Shown here: one piece after another, positions 46,702 to 57,118 of the stretch
Layout of the letters: every line of letters starts with the position of its first letter
How positions within the stretch are numbered: the first letter of the stretch is position 1
NCBI RefSeq assembly: GCF_026151205.1
Contig: NC_087073.1
Location: 4,795,001-4,859,000, forward strand
Source: Bolinopsis microptera
Taxonomy: Eukaryota > Ctenophora > Tentaculata > Lobata > Bolinopsidae
Length of the DNA: 64,000 bases
Reading direction: 5' to 3'
Translations under genes and position numbers: made by a program
Notes under the pieces: model-generated
Database searches by the model: none
Seen by the model: the letters and a program-made list of their open reading frames with translations, nothing else
Told to the model about the DNA's origin: nothing

Positions 46702-48627
46702 ATGACGAAGTTAATGTCCCGATTATTGGTTCTTCTTTTTATGGAACAGTCTCTCTGTGGTAAGTTTTAATGGGAGTTTGGGATGCTGTGATGATTTAAC
46801 AAATAGTTCTATTAGTATTAGTATATGAAAGGAACTCCTGACCAGGACATGACTAACGAACCTTAAGTAGTGTATAAAAAGTGTTAAACATTGTACCCCT
46901 ATCCTTTGATAAATCAATAATAGAAGATTGGTAAATCATACTGATAGAAAATGTGCTATTTTACCATTCGTATCTATCTAATGGAAATTCAAACTGTAAA
47001 TTGAAGAAAACTTAAAACACAGATTACTCCTTTTAGATCTGAAGAACATCGCTCGTGAAGGTACTGCAGAGCAAATCGATAGCTACCAAGTTTGGTCTAC
47101 CAAGTTCTTAGCTTCAAGAGCAATTGATGGAATCTCAAATGGACTGTAAGCTGTTAATATTAGTACTTAAAAATCATCGAAATTTGTTTTGATGTCACCT
47201 ACTGACTTCTTTAGTATTATATGTCGTGTCCTAATTCCTATAACAGCGTATATATTTCATGTCATTTCATGATGCTTTTTTAGAGACGCGCCAGCTTGGG
47301 ACTTCAGTAGAACGGCCACAGCAGGAAAAGCTGCGTGGTGGCTTCTTACACTTCCAAGAATCATCGTTATTCGTGAAATTAAGGTAAAATATACAACCAA
47401 ATCCGTTTTATACTTAATTCATATCAAATCTACGTCATAGCCCTTCAAAAAATCGCACCGAATGAATTATGATCTAACAATAAAACAAAACGTTCAAATA
47501 AGGTATACAACAGAGTGAAACCGGAATATGCCCATAAAATCGAAGGAGTGACGGTTTGGGTTGGTGTCGGTATGACCGGAGGAGACTACGAGGAAGCGGT
47601 TAAAGTCGGCACTATTCAATACGTGGCAGGAACAAATATCTATATACTCGCCAATCTGGAAGAAGAAGGATCGAGCGTTCAGATTCAGGGAGGCAGCGAA
47701 GTTCTACAACTTGCAGAGGTTAAAGTCTATCGAGAAATAGGTGAGCTAGAAGCCTTAGTCCTTACAGTTTACTGGCAAACAATATATATTTCGACCTCGG
47801 ACCTACCTGTAGACTTACATTTATTTTTTAGTCGTTTGTAAAAAGCTACTTGCGTTGTCAAGAATCCCCACAATCTCAAACCGGTGCGGTGGAGATATAA
47901 AACACAAAGTGCTATACGGCTATAAGGCTCTATTCCCGACCTCCCGGGCATGTGATTGATTTTTAGACACTTCACTCATCCAAATTTCAGACGTTTGTCC
48001 TGTAGGATACTCCCTAGAAGTGGGGGATATTAAAGGCTGGGGCACAGCAGAACTGGGAAGTATGTTGGTGATCGGTTTGAGAGAGGAATGTGCTAACAGA
48101 TGTGACGCTCTGCCTCTCTGTCTCTCTTTTGAACATAGCAACACTGCAAAACTCTGTAATCTCAACAAAATAGCGATGCCTAGTAAATCCCAAAATTACG
48201 AAGACTACGCTTTTTGCAGAAAAACCACCGGTACACGTAGTAATATTTTAAAAGCTGTTGCTGACTTTTGAGAATAATCTTAGACCTAATCGGCGCAAGT
48301 TTGTCTCCAAAACTGTGAATGATAACAAATTGTTAACAGCAAAAATAGCAATAAAATTATCACATTTAAAGTACAGGTGATAAAATAATATAATTCGAAT
48401 GAAACATCTTTTTTCTTTAAATACAAAAAGTGCAAGGTTAACAGTGATTATGTTAAACTCTGTATTTTCAGAGTGTACTCCTGGGAATTATATGGATTCT
48501 GAAACAGAACAATGCAAAGAATGTCCGCCAGGAACTTTCAACGCAAAAATGGGACGAAAAGCTGAGTGTTCTGAATGCGAAGCAGGGAAATTCAGTGCTG
48601 CTGGTTCCTCATCTTGCTCTAAAATAG
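46702..48627 (+). CDS. secreted discoidin-like / PAN / Cys-rich repeat protein (5' part)
   Basis: Six exons with consistent phases: 46702-46759, 47037-47145, 47284-47383, 47503-47740, 47991-48230 and 48472-48627. Exon 1 is a signal peptide (MTKLMSRLLVLLFMEQSLC). Exons 2-4 form a fucolectin/F5-8-type-C-like domain (NIAREGTAEQ, ASRAIDGISNG, AWWLLTLPRIIVIREIKVYN, ending LAEVKVYRE), a fold that typically binds glycans or lipids. Exon 5 is a PAN/apple-like domain (six Cys from DVCPVGYSLE to YAFCRK). Exon 6 holds two Cys-rich units (CTPGNYMD, CKECPPGTFNAKMG, CSECEAGKFSAAGSSSC) of the ephrin-receptor-like/GCC type. Exons 5 and 6 are each phase 1 on both sides, as in shuffled extracellular modules. 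The last donor (GGTAGGG) implies more exons, which I could not find before 49,266, so the 3' end is open. Likely secreted or a receptor ectodomain. Confidence 0.78.
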
Positions 48628-49265
48628 GTAGGGATAGCAAGAACTTAGTGAATGAAATTAGGTACAAATCAACTAACTGACTGATTGACTTAAGTCCTAA
48701 CATTTGAGATATGCAATAATTGTTCCTTCCCATGGGGCTGGGTTGGGACAATTATTGCATTTTGCAAATTACATACAATAAAAGAGCTAAGATTTATATT
48801 ATCTTAATATCTTCTCTTATACTTATAATTCAAAGAATCGTCTTTGTATGTATGTATAGATTGTTTCACAACTCTCAATTCATCTGTCGTCAAGATATTT
48901 GCATATTTTAACATATTGTGAGATATTATGATTGATATAGATGAATACATTGATAATATGTTCATCTTATCTAAACACCCAAGCTTAACCAAACATCCAA
49001 GCTGTTTTAAGACTTAAGTCTTACAAATACGCAAAATATAGTGAAAAGTGAAAGCCCAAGAAGTCCTCTCACTTCTCAGTGCTGCATGATGACATCACAA
49101 CTTTATATAACCAAGTTTCTCACCTTCACCAAGATAGCCCACGAGAGGAGAGCATTGAGATGCTCTGCCTACCTCTGGGGTGTGGCAACCCTGGGGAAGG
49201 TTGCCGGTGAAATCAGAGTGAATGGTGCTGTGGAGGATGGTGTAAAAAGTGTCAAAATGAAGTTT

Positions 49266-52200
49266 CTAACCTCTGCTGTCCCTGATAAGCTCGAAAGGTT
49301 TGCCAAGTCTGGTGAAGTCCTCATCAGGAAAGAGTCCCTCTAAAAGGTCTGACGTGTAGCGGTCCTCTTCCTGCTCTGCGTCTTCGTACTCAGCGTCCTG
49401 GGATATGAGCAACTTGTACTGGAGAAACGCTAATATGAACTTTACAACTTATTAAAGCTTACATTATGTTAGGGGAAAGTTTCGGGAAAAGTTGACCATC
49501 GGATTCCAGCTCAACAACAACGTTAAATTTAGATTAAGTAGGATTGATCATTGAGCACAGTGAAGAACAGTTTACCGTAGATCAGATAATACAAAATAAC
49601 TCAATAAAATCAACATCATCACTGATAATTTAAATACTATTGTCGCCTGCTTTTATGCAGCGTGGATAGTAAAGAAAGTAGGGGACATACGGTTATTAGC
49701 AAGATTCTGATTTTATATATTCCCAACGAGGACACCAGTGCATACTCTGAAGGCCATTTAGAAGACATATATTCACAGTCATACAATAGAAGCAAAAATA
49801 TTAACAGGATGACCAAATAGATAGTTGTTTTTACTATTATATCTTTTGAATCTGAAAATTCGCAGTGTCTTGGCGAAAAGGGCAGCGGCGGCGTCATGAC
49901 AGAAATTTTCACTATTTTTGCGACCTTGCTTAGCGCATTTGCAATTTGACTTCTGTCTCATCTACAGCTATCTCGCTGCTCATCCTTGACCCACTCCTGA
50001 TCTCAGAAACATGGAACTACAAACTTGACCTAGCACGCCTTACCGCAGTACTTGCCAGTATCACAAAACTGTGGTTCCAGCGTAACACCTCCACCTGGTA
50101 CCGGGGCATCCTCAACATGTACAAACAAGGGTTCAGAGCAGCATTTAGGATGACAGGAAGATAGGTTAGGAGCAACTCTCCGTAACCAGCCAGCCTCACG
50201 TATATAACACTACCCACTTTGTTATTAAACGATGGGATGTAGTAACTGAGGACTCGTATCGAGTACTCGACGAAGACTGGGATGTTGCAGACGAGGAAGA
50301 GGGCGCTGAAGATGGAGATCGTGTTGGAAACCTGGCGAAATCTAGACCTTTTTTTCTTGTCAATGTCCTTGCTCGACAAGAGGGAATGTCTCTTTCTTAA
50401 AAGAGTTAAAGTTCCAGCGAGGAAGCTGACAAGAACTATAACTGAGGGTACGAATATTTGGATTTGAACTGAGATTGAATCAAACACTTGAGCCCAAACT
50501 GGCATTTCTTCTGAGTAAATGTAGTTGCAACTTGATATGTCCGTTCGGTATCGAGGTAGGAGCCATCCCAAAACCAGAAAAATACCTTCACTTACCAGTA
50601 ACCAAGCAGCATATCCTGCAGTCACAATCACAACTCTGGATGTCCGGATATTCTTACTGATATGGGGCCAGACAATGGCTACACTTCTGGTAACACTCAA
50701 TATAACAACCAGAAACATAGACATACGTAGGGAGAAGTTAGCAATGACAGTCCATGACCCGCAGGTTAATAAACTTGAGAACAACACAGCATCTCGTCCG
50801 TGGAACAGGGACACTAACACGGGGATCGTTGTGGCACAAGTCACAGCATCCAGGGAGACAATGGTGATGTAGAGTTTGTCGGGCAGTGATTTGCGTCGGT
50901 TGGGCCAGAAGTAGAGAAAAGCTAGAATATTCCCTATAGTTCCCAGAGTGAAGAGGATTATGAAAATGCTTCCTAAAACCCGATCATTTCTGGGGTTTGG
51001 TTCAAAATGAGTGTCGTTTGTCATCTCTTATCGCCTCCCTAACACAAAGGTACGAAAGCCGCAAATCAGCAGCAGGGAAACTCAACATGGCACACACAGA
51101 ACATAGGACCCTAAATCAAGCCTCATTTGCGTAATCGTGCTTTCTTGAACCAGAACATGTAATTTATTACACTCTAGAAGTATAGCCCGTTTAGATAATT
51201 TCTTAATTCCTCTGAAGGTCAGGAGCATTTAGAGGTACTCCTAGTAGCTGCTGGCATGGAGGACAAGTTTTTAGGACACTTGAACAAATTGGTAACTGTA
51301 CTTTTTTCTTGTATGTAAAAAACGTAAATCTATTAAATTGTAAACCTCAGACTAACCTGTCCCAGCCAGAAAGACTCCAAGTTAAACTTAGCGCGCTGAA
51401 CGGGTAGAAAGAAGTGGAGCATGGTGTGGCCCACATCATATGCTTTCCACGTGTGTCCGGTGTTATCTTTCTCATTGTGCTGGTTCATGGCCATGTCGTA
51501 GTCGTCACGACACTGTTAGGGTTATTTTTGAAAAAATAAATAAATATTGCTGTCTCTTGACACCACTTTAGGGTTAGACGGGTTGCTGCTAGTTAGTATC
51601 AAGTAGATTCAGTTTTCAGAGCGAATTCGGGTGATAATTTAACCCTACATATTTCCCAATAATATAAGTGAGTACTGAGTAACCATAGTAACAAACCATC
51701 TTGAAGAAGGATCTTGATGCATCCTTCAGGTGCTTCGTATTGTGTACTGATGTTATGATCACGTGCTCCACATACATTCCCTTCCTTGCCTGAAACATGT
51801 TATTTAGGGGCTGGGCTGGGTGTTATTGTTATTATTATATAATCTACTTAAAACACGGTGTAAATATTTAACGATTATTTATTTTAAGTGGACTGAAATG
51901 TCGAAGCGAGGATATACTGGTGAGATGTACAGGGTGTTTCAAATGTAATACCTGGATGACTTCAGTATCGAAGCACTTGTAATCCCTGACGAACTGTACC
52001 ACGTGGTCAAGAGGAATGCCGCTGTCCAGGTCCCGTAAACCTAGCGCTTTCTCCTCCATCACCTGCCTGTCACCCTCTACTGTGTTGTAGTAGATATTGT
52101 AATCCACCTCACTTCCTAGAGACTCCACGACCCCTTCCTGCGAAAGTAGAGCCACGTTATAATTTTACAGAACTTTCAGGCTTCTCAGTCGTGAACATTG

Positions 52201-53505
52201 GACTATTGGAGGTTTAATGGGTATCGGCCTGCACGAATATTTAGTGACAGTTTCATTTTATTCCGTTGATCGCCTAATACGCCGAAGATTTTATAATCTT
52301 GAAGTTCATTTACTATTTAATTATTTAACGTATAATTTTCAAACTAGAGAACTGCAATTCCCAAATTCTTAAATCGTCAAAGTTTCAAAAAAATTGGTTA
52401 ACTTTCAGGCTTAAATGCTTGGTCTTCGTAAAAACCAGACATCTCGAATATTTGCAAAATATAAATTCAACATAACCAGAGTATTAAATTAGGAATAAGC
52501 GAACCGTTTCTAGCATGGGAATTTATCCTGGAAGATGTTTGTCACTTTATAATATTAATATGTAGATGGACGATTAAAGGGTAGCCAGCAAAAGATCGAG
52601 GTTCGACCGGGTTTTGAACCCGGGACCTTCTGCGTGTTAAGCAGATGTGATAACCACTACACCACCAAACCGACCGACATCTATAAAAATATTTCCCCTG
52701 TCGAGAAATCACATGCAAATTCGCAATCTTTGCATTTTTTGTACACATTTAATCACAAGTACCATCTTATACAATGGAAGAGACTCACAATATAATACGA
52801 CTCGTAATACAGTATGTAACATAAATCGTGATGTCAAGTTGTATAACAATGATTTAAATTTGAGAAGAAAGATTATACCCATTTCTGCTCAAATCAGGTC
52901 TTACAATTACTAATCCTCCTCCTCTCCCGTTCAGTATACAAAATAAGCTGAAATCTTTTAAGGTAAACTAGCAGAGTTACAAATCTCTAGAATCTTATCT
53001 ACCACTGACTGACCTGTTCGGGTACCACAGGTTCGGGAGGAGCAACATCCGAGAAGAGGGACTCCAGATCTCCCATGATGTTAACTGGGACTCCGTCAGA
53101 ATGTTCCTCCACAGAGCTGACCGCTGATTCACTATGTATCTGAGCTTCAGATTCAGAGTGACTGAGGTCAGACTCGCTCAGATCTAGTTCTACTAGAGCA
53201 GACAGTTCTAGTGGTTGAGATTGTTCCTCCTCCTCAACTGTACCCTCATCACGTGACCTCATATCTTGCTCCTCCATTGGAACCTTATCAAAGTCCAGTT
53301 TCCCTTTCCCGCTCCCTAACAGTTCATCCCTCTTCATCTGTTGTTGCAGCTCCTCAGCGAACCTTTTCCTTTGTGGCCCTGACACTTTGAACACAGCAGG
53401 GGTGGTGTGAAGTAGCCTGGAAGTGAGGGAGGTACTGGAGGTGTGGTGCACACATCTCTCCACCAATCTAGCTCGTAGTCGGAGGAGAAGGGTTATGCGG
53501 GACAT
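49266..53505 (-). CDS. MALSU1: mitochondrial ribosome-silencing factor-like (MALSU1/RsfS)
   Basis: Five phase-0 exons: 53014-53505, 51952-52137, 51697-51789, 51357-51512 and 49266-49418 (stop at 49,266), about 359 residues. The N-terminus is Arg-rich and hydrophobic without acids (MSRITLLLRLRARLVERC), with LLHTTPAVF resembling a cleavage region, as in a mitochondrial presequence. An acidic linker follows. The RsfS/DUF143 core comprises IPLDHVVQFVRDYKCFDTEV, KGMYVEHVIITSVHNTKHLK (family pattern: Tyr/Val-x-V-I-x-S-x-x-S/T-x-R/K-H) and AYDVGHTMLHFFLPVQRAKF with NLESFW (family: D-x-G-x-x-x-x-H-x-x-x-P, then L-E-x-x-W). Such proteins bind the large mitoribosomal subunit (uL14) and control its assembly. 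The acidic C-terminal exon is an extra tail. The protein is longer than typical RsfS because of the linker. The large last intron contains a GPCR gene, the first a tRNA gene. Confidence 0.85.
50017..51024 (-). CDS. rhodopsin-class GPCR, intronless, nested
   Basis: A single 335-residue frame with seven hydrophobic helices: TM1 FIILFTLGTIGNILAFLYFW with the GN motif; TM2 KLYITIVSLDAVTCATTIPV (the TM2 Asp); TM3 from CGSWTVIANFSLRMSMFLVV ending SVTRSVAIVWPH; TM4 with a Trp; TM5 QIQIFVPSVIVLVSFLAGTL; TM6 IFSALFLVCNIPVFVEY; TM7 ending LNAALNPCLYMLRM (NPxxY). Cys at the start of TM3 and in ECL2 (SSCNYIY) can form the conserved disulfide. DRY is replaced by TRS and the CWxP motif by CNIP. NDT near the N-terminus is a possible glycosylation site. 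An integral plasma-membrane receptor of unknown ligand. It lies wholly within the last intron of the MALSU1-like gene on the same strand, so it needs its own promoter or arose by retroposition. Confidence 0.9.
   Translation of the reverse strand: MTNDTHFEPNPRNDRVLGSIFIILFTLGTIGNILAFLYFWPNRRKSLPDKLYITIVSLDAVTCATTIPVLVSLFHGRDAVLFSSLLTCGSWTVIANFSLRMSMFLVVILSVTRSVAIVWPHISKNIRTSRVVIVTAGYAAWLLVSEGIFLVLGWLLPRYRTDISSCNYIYSEEMPVWAQVFDSISVQIQIFVPSVIVLVSFLAGTLTLLRKRHSLLSSKDIDKKKRSRFRQVSNTISIFSALFLVCNIPVFVEYSIRVLSYYIPSFNNKVGSVIYVRLAGYGELLLTYLPVILNAALNPCLYMLRMPRYQVEVLRWNHSFVILASTAVRRARSSL
52599..52671 (-). tRNA. tRNA-Val: tRNA-Val (AAC), copy 1
   Basis: A 73-nt cloverleaf on the minus strand: acceptor GGTTTGG/TCGAACC, D-arm box A GTGTAGTGGTTATCAC, anticodon stem TCTGC/GCAGA around loop TTAACAC (anticodon AAC), and T-arm CCGGGTTCAAAACCCGG. 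It differs from copies 2-4 by T instead of C at acceptor position 5, giving a T-G pair. No intron and no encoded CCA. It lies in intron 1 of the MALSU1-like gene, same strand. Confidence 0.93.
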
Positions 53506-53519
53506 TTTCCTGGCTGTAA

Positions 53520-54260
53520 TGGGAAGTGAAGGGTTAGGTAGAAACAGTGGAGTTGGTTACGGGTGCCAACTGTCAAGTAAAAACAATTCACGTGTTTGAA
53601 GAGTAGAACCAGCTAACTAATTGGTATAGATGATTACAAATTTGGATGGGTGTACAGTAAAATGAAACTCGGTAACTAATTTTATCAAACTTTCATGTAT
53701 ACACTATACATCTTTGTACAATAGGATCTGTGGTCAAATATGATAATTATTTAATGTTATTATAAAATATGATAATACATTTATTTGTTTGCTTAAATCA
53801 TAAAATGTGTTAACAATATACATATATTATAATATGGTGAATATAAACTGCAATATAATACAATAGTCTGAAATATGCTGAAATATAAACTTCCTAAGTA
53901 TCATCTGACACTTAATTCTGATTTTATACTATTTTTCATTTTTTAAAGGTTTAATGATTACGGACAGTAGGCTGGAATGTACAATAAATTTGAATTGATC
54001 AAAGCTAACATCAAAACTTTCGTTACAGAGATGAATTTGGTCACGAGCTACTACTGCACTGCAGAATTTAAATTTTAAATTTTAAAGATCCCCTCACAGA
54101 CATGTGACACAACCAACATTACACTTTACACACAGTTATTTTTAACTATTAGAGAGAACAAAACTGAAACTAATATCTGAATTAAAAATATGAAGGTTAT
54201 CTGGAACTATCTAATATCTGATGCCTTATTCCTCACTAAAGCCTGCTTCACTGTTCCTTG
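53520..54260. other. spacer between MALSU1-like gene and CFAP410
   Basis: AT-rich, no reading frame of interest. It must hold the 5' region of the MALSU1-like gene and the 3' UTR of CFAP410, which are transcribed in the same direction. Confidence 0.45.
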
Positions 54261-54264
54261 TCAT

Positions 54265-56372
54265 TTAACTGGCGGAAACTGAATCTGGTTCCGATCGTTC
54301 TGCGTTCCGAATCTTCCTGTCAATGACACCCCGTACCACGTACAAGCCCTCCACATCTAGACTCGGTAGAAGAGCCGTTATAGCGTTAATAATGGGGGTC
54401 TCCACCGATTTTCTTATAATGGACTCAGCTGAAATAAAGGATGTTTAATTAACAAAATTTCGAGGTTCGACCGGGTTTTGAACCCGGGACCTTCTGCGTG
54501 TTAAGCAGATGTGATAACCACTACACCACCGAACCGACATCGAAACTTTGTTTAGTTTCTCCAAAAATCGCCGGAACTGACAAAACATTCAGTATATATT
54601 CATAAATGATATGAATGAGTACATTTACATTAGAAATTAATACTGAATGTTTTGACAATCCCGGCAGATTTGTCAGAAAATAAACGAGCATTGGATGTCG
54701 GTTCGGTGGTGTAGTGGTTATCACATCTGCTTAACACGCAGAAGGTCCCGGGTTCAAAACCCGGTCGAACCTCGTAATTTTGTATAAATAATCCAAACGC
54801 GTTTGGTTGTTTGATTAGTTTTTTTTGTGGAGTAGAAGATCTAAAATTAACATCAATGCTGCAACTTAATTGCAAAAGGTCACAGCAAGACAAACAAAAT
54901 TTCGAGGTTCGACCGGGTTTTGAACCCGGGACCTTCTGCGTGTTAAGCAGATGTGATAACCACTACACCACCGAACCGACATACAAATAACAATTTGCTC
55001 ATTCCAAAATTTCATGCAAATTTATTGACTGTATTTTTGTGAACCTAAGTAGACTTCAAGATTATTTGGTAATCCAATTCCAATTGATAACATAGCATCC
55101 AGCTGAAAATCAAACGGCAAATTTCCGGCACGATCTTACCATCACTAAAAGAGGAATCCACGGAGGCAGCAGATTTCGGTCTTTGCGATTTCTGAAGAGA
55201 ATGTATCATTAAGTAATTGACATGCATCTATCTGAAAGTAACAACGGATTGTAAACTATCCATACTTGATACAGGTTCATGTTAAGAAAATTAAAATTTC
55301 AAAAGTCGAATGTGACAGTCAACCGAAGCCAACGGTGCAGAGCGCCTCAGAAGCGCGGGGACAATCTGGTCGCAAATTTAATGATAAAAACGTATGTGGC
55401 AAGAAAAATGCTGTTCGGCGTCCGCGCGGGCAGTATGGCGGTTGACCTAACGCGTGGGAAAATCTCGACAAAGCTCTCTTATCTTTATCATATCATAGTG
55501 AATACTGGTAGAAATAAATTAGTATGAAAGCACTTGATACGACTTATGACCCTCACCTTCTTTCTCCTCTGCTCCAGGGAAGCTTGACTGTTGAGATTAG
55601 GGGAAATCGCTAGAATTTAAGGTTTTCATTAGAACGTTGAACAAGATCGACAATGGAGTTGGTTGTTGTTCTAAATCAGTGACTAAATTAGCTCCAATAT
55701 CGTTGCAATCATTAAACCGACCACGTTGGCAGAACGATATCAAAGAAAAATGGGTTACAATCTTACAATCAAGAAAGCAACAAACTGGCACTTACCAACA
55801 TTATCTAGCTTAACAATGCCTGGCAACAAATCCAGTACCAACTGACGATAATTGTCAGTACAGAGCGGGTTTTCTGTTAACCACAATATCCGTAAGTTAG
55901 GAAGTTGTTGCAAGCACTTTAACTCGTCGAGAGATTGTAAGTCATTCTTTCGGATGTACAGTTCGGTGAGTTTAGGGCAGAACGAGAGGAATTTGAGGGT
56001 ACTAATCTTGTTCACACTGAAGGGGAATAAGATTCAGTTAAATACATTTCATGACCTAACTTCATGAGTGGTATTGTAAGTGTTGGGATTATCAACACAA
56101 TAAATGGGGCATAATGAACAGTCAGAGACATTTCTAGAAGGACTCAGCATGAACAAACCAAGTAGTTAAACAGCGATTAAAATAAAATCAAATGGGATGA
56201 GTTTTCAGTAAGGATATAAGGATCACCTGAAAGTAGCAACTTCTAAGTTAGTCATATACTGGACAATGGAGATATCACTCAGTCCCATTCCCCAGCAATT
56301 AATGTGTTTTATAGTGTCCAGAGAAGTTGCTCTACATCGGGACAGTACAAGTTCTTCTGTTAAAACACACAT
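54265..56372 (-). CDS. CFAP410: CFAP410 (C21orf2), leucine-rich ciliary protein
   Basis: Five exons: 56227-56372, 55796-56016, 55557-55582 (26-bp microexon), 55141-55192 and 54265-54428, with phases 2-1-0-1 matching; about 200 residues. The N-terminus TEELVLSRCRATSLDTIKHI with NCWGMGLSDISI, then SVNKISTLKFLSFCPKLTEL, NDLQSLDELKCLQQLPNLRI and LWLTENPLC, are the leucine-rich repeats and cap of CFAP410. The basic linker (EQRRKKKSQRPKSAA) leads to the C-terminal helical domain (PIINAITALLPSLDVEGLYV). In animals this protein acts at the ciliary base and binds NEK1 through the C-terminal region. It is shorter than the vertebrate protein (about 256) because the linker is reduced. The microexon acceptor (CAAG before CTTCCC) was chosen because only it keeps frame. 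The last intron holds three tRNA genes. Confidence 0.88.
54463..54535 (-). tRNA. tRNA-Val: tRNA-Val (AAC), copy 2
   Basis: 73-nt cloverleaf with a paired acceptor GGTTCGG/TCGAACC, loop TTAACAC (AAC) and box B GGTTCAAAACC. It lies in CFAP410 intron 4, 34 bp from the last exon, on the host strand. Confidence 0.95.
54700..54772 (+). tRNA. tRNA-Val: tRNA-Val (AAC), copy 3
   Basis: Identical in sequence to copy 2 but on the opposite strand. The two face each other as an inverted pair (54,463-54,772), and the similarity continues into the spacer (AACTGACAAAACATTCAGTA versus TACTGAATGTTTTGACAATC). Confidence 0.95.
54905..54977 (-). tRNA. tRNA-Val: tRNA-Val (AAC), copy 4
   Basis: Same sequence as copies 2 and 3, minus strand. 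It is preceded in its reading direction by TATGTCGGTTCG, as at copies 2 and 3 (ATGTCGGTTCG), so the duplicated unit includes a few flanking bases. All copies have T at the discriminator position. Confidence 0.95.
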
Positions 56373-56379
56373 CTCTAGA

Positions 56380-57110
56380 TATTATAATTAGTAGAGTTGT
56401 TAGTTTGTGATATAAGAGTTAGGGTTGAAGCAATGGGAAATACTTGAGTGATAAGAGCTTTGCTCAGATTAATGAAGTCACTGTAATCTTAATCGAAATC
56501 ATCATGGAAATACTTGAGAGGAAAATTTTTCGCTTGTCATGATCGTGGTGCCACATTTTACTTCGATTGACATCATCTTCATAATAGAACAATTGGGGAC
56601 CTACATCTCATTAAAACTGATCAGACTGAGCACAAAATTTTCAAAGAATTTAGTATAATACATATTTAAAGAATAATCACACTATAAAAAATTAAGAAAT
56701 CACACTATAAAAAATAAGAAATCACAAAAAATAGAAGCTAATACAATATCAAAAATAACTTTAAAAAGAGTGAACAAGTTTAAAAACGACTTAATTTTAA
56801 CGGACATTAATTGGACGCTGGAGGCCCTATCATTCATTTTAATGTCCGTCCAAATAATGTCCGTTCAAAATAATGTCCGTTCAAATAACGTCCGAAAAGG
56901 TAGTTTATATTGCCTTATACATCAACAGAGGTAATAAAAGATTTCTCTTGTCATCTATCATCGACGTGTCTCTTTTTTACTCAAGTCAAATTGATATGAC
57001 ATGTTCTTAAAAATTTAAGAATACAAAATAATTTTTAGCCTGGAATTTTGTGTTATTATTTTGTCCTCGTGACCACGTATTATCCAAGAATCGTCATCGC
57101 CAGACAAATT
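56380..57110. other. spacer between CFAP410 and BTB gene 1
   Basis: Contains short direct repeats of AATCACACTATAAAAAATAAG (56,685-56,725) and AATAATGTCCGTTCAAA (56,840-56,890), apparently simple duplications. The right end (about 57,060-57,118) is the decayed C-terminal coding end of BTB gene 1. No gene seen otherwise. Confidence 0.5.
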
Positions 57111-57118
57111 CGGACGCT

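Noticed and set aside
49041..49343. 100-codon plus-strand frame near the end of the MALSU1-like gene
   Set aside because: Overlaps the terminal minus-strand coding exon 49,266-49,418, and its phase does not fit continuation of the secreted gene.
52542..54893. Minus-strand frames with SGYHICLTRRRSRVQNPV- or PGFEPGTFCV-type text
   Set aside because: These are translations through the tRNA-Val genes.
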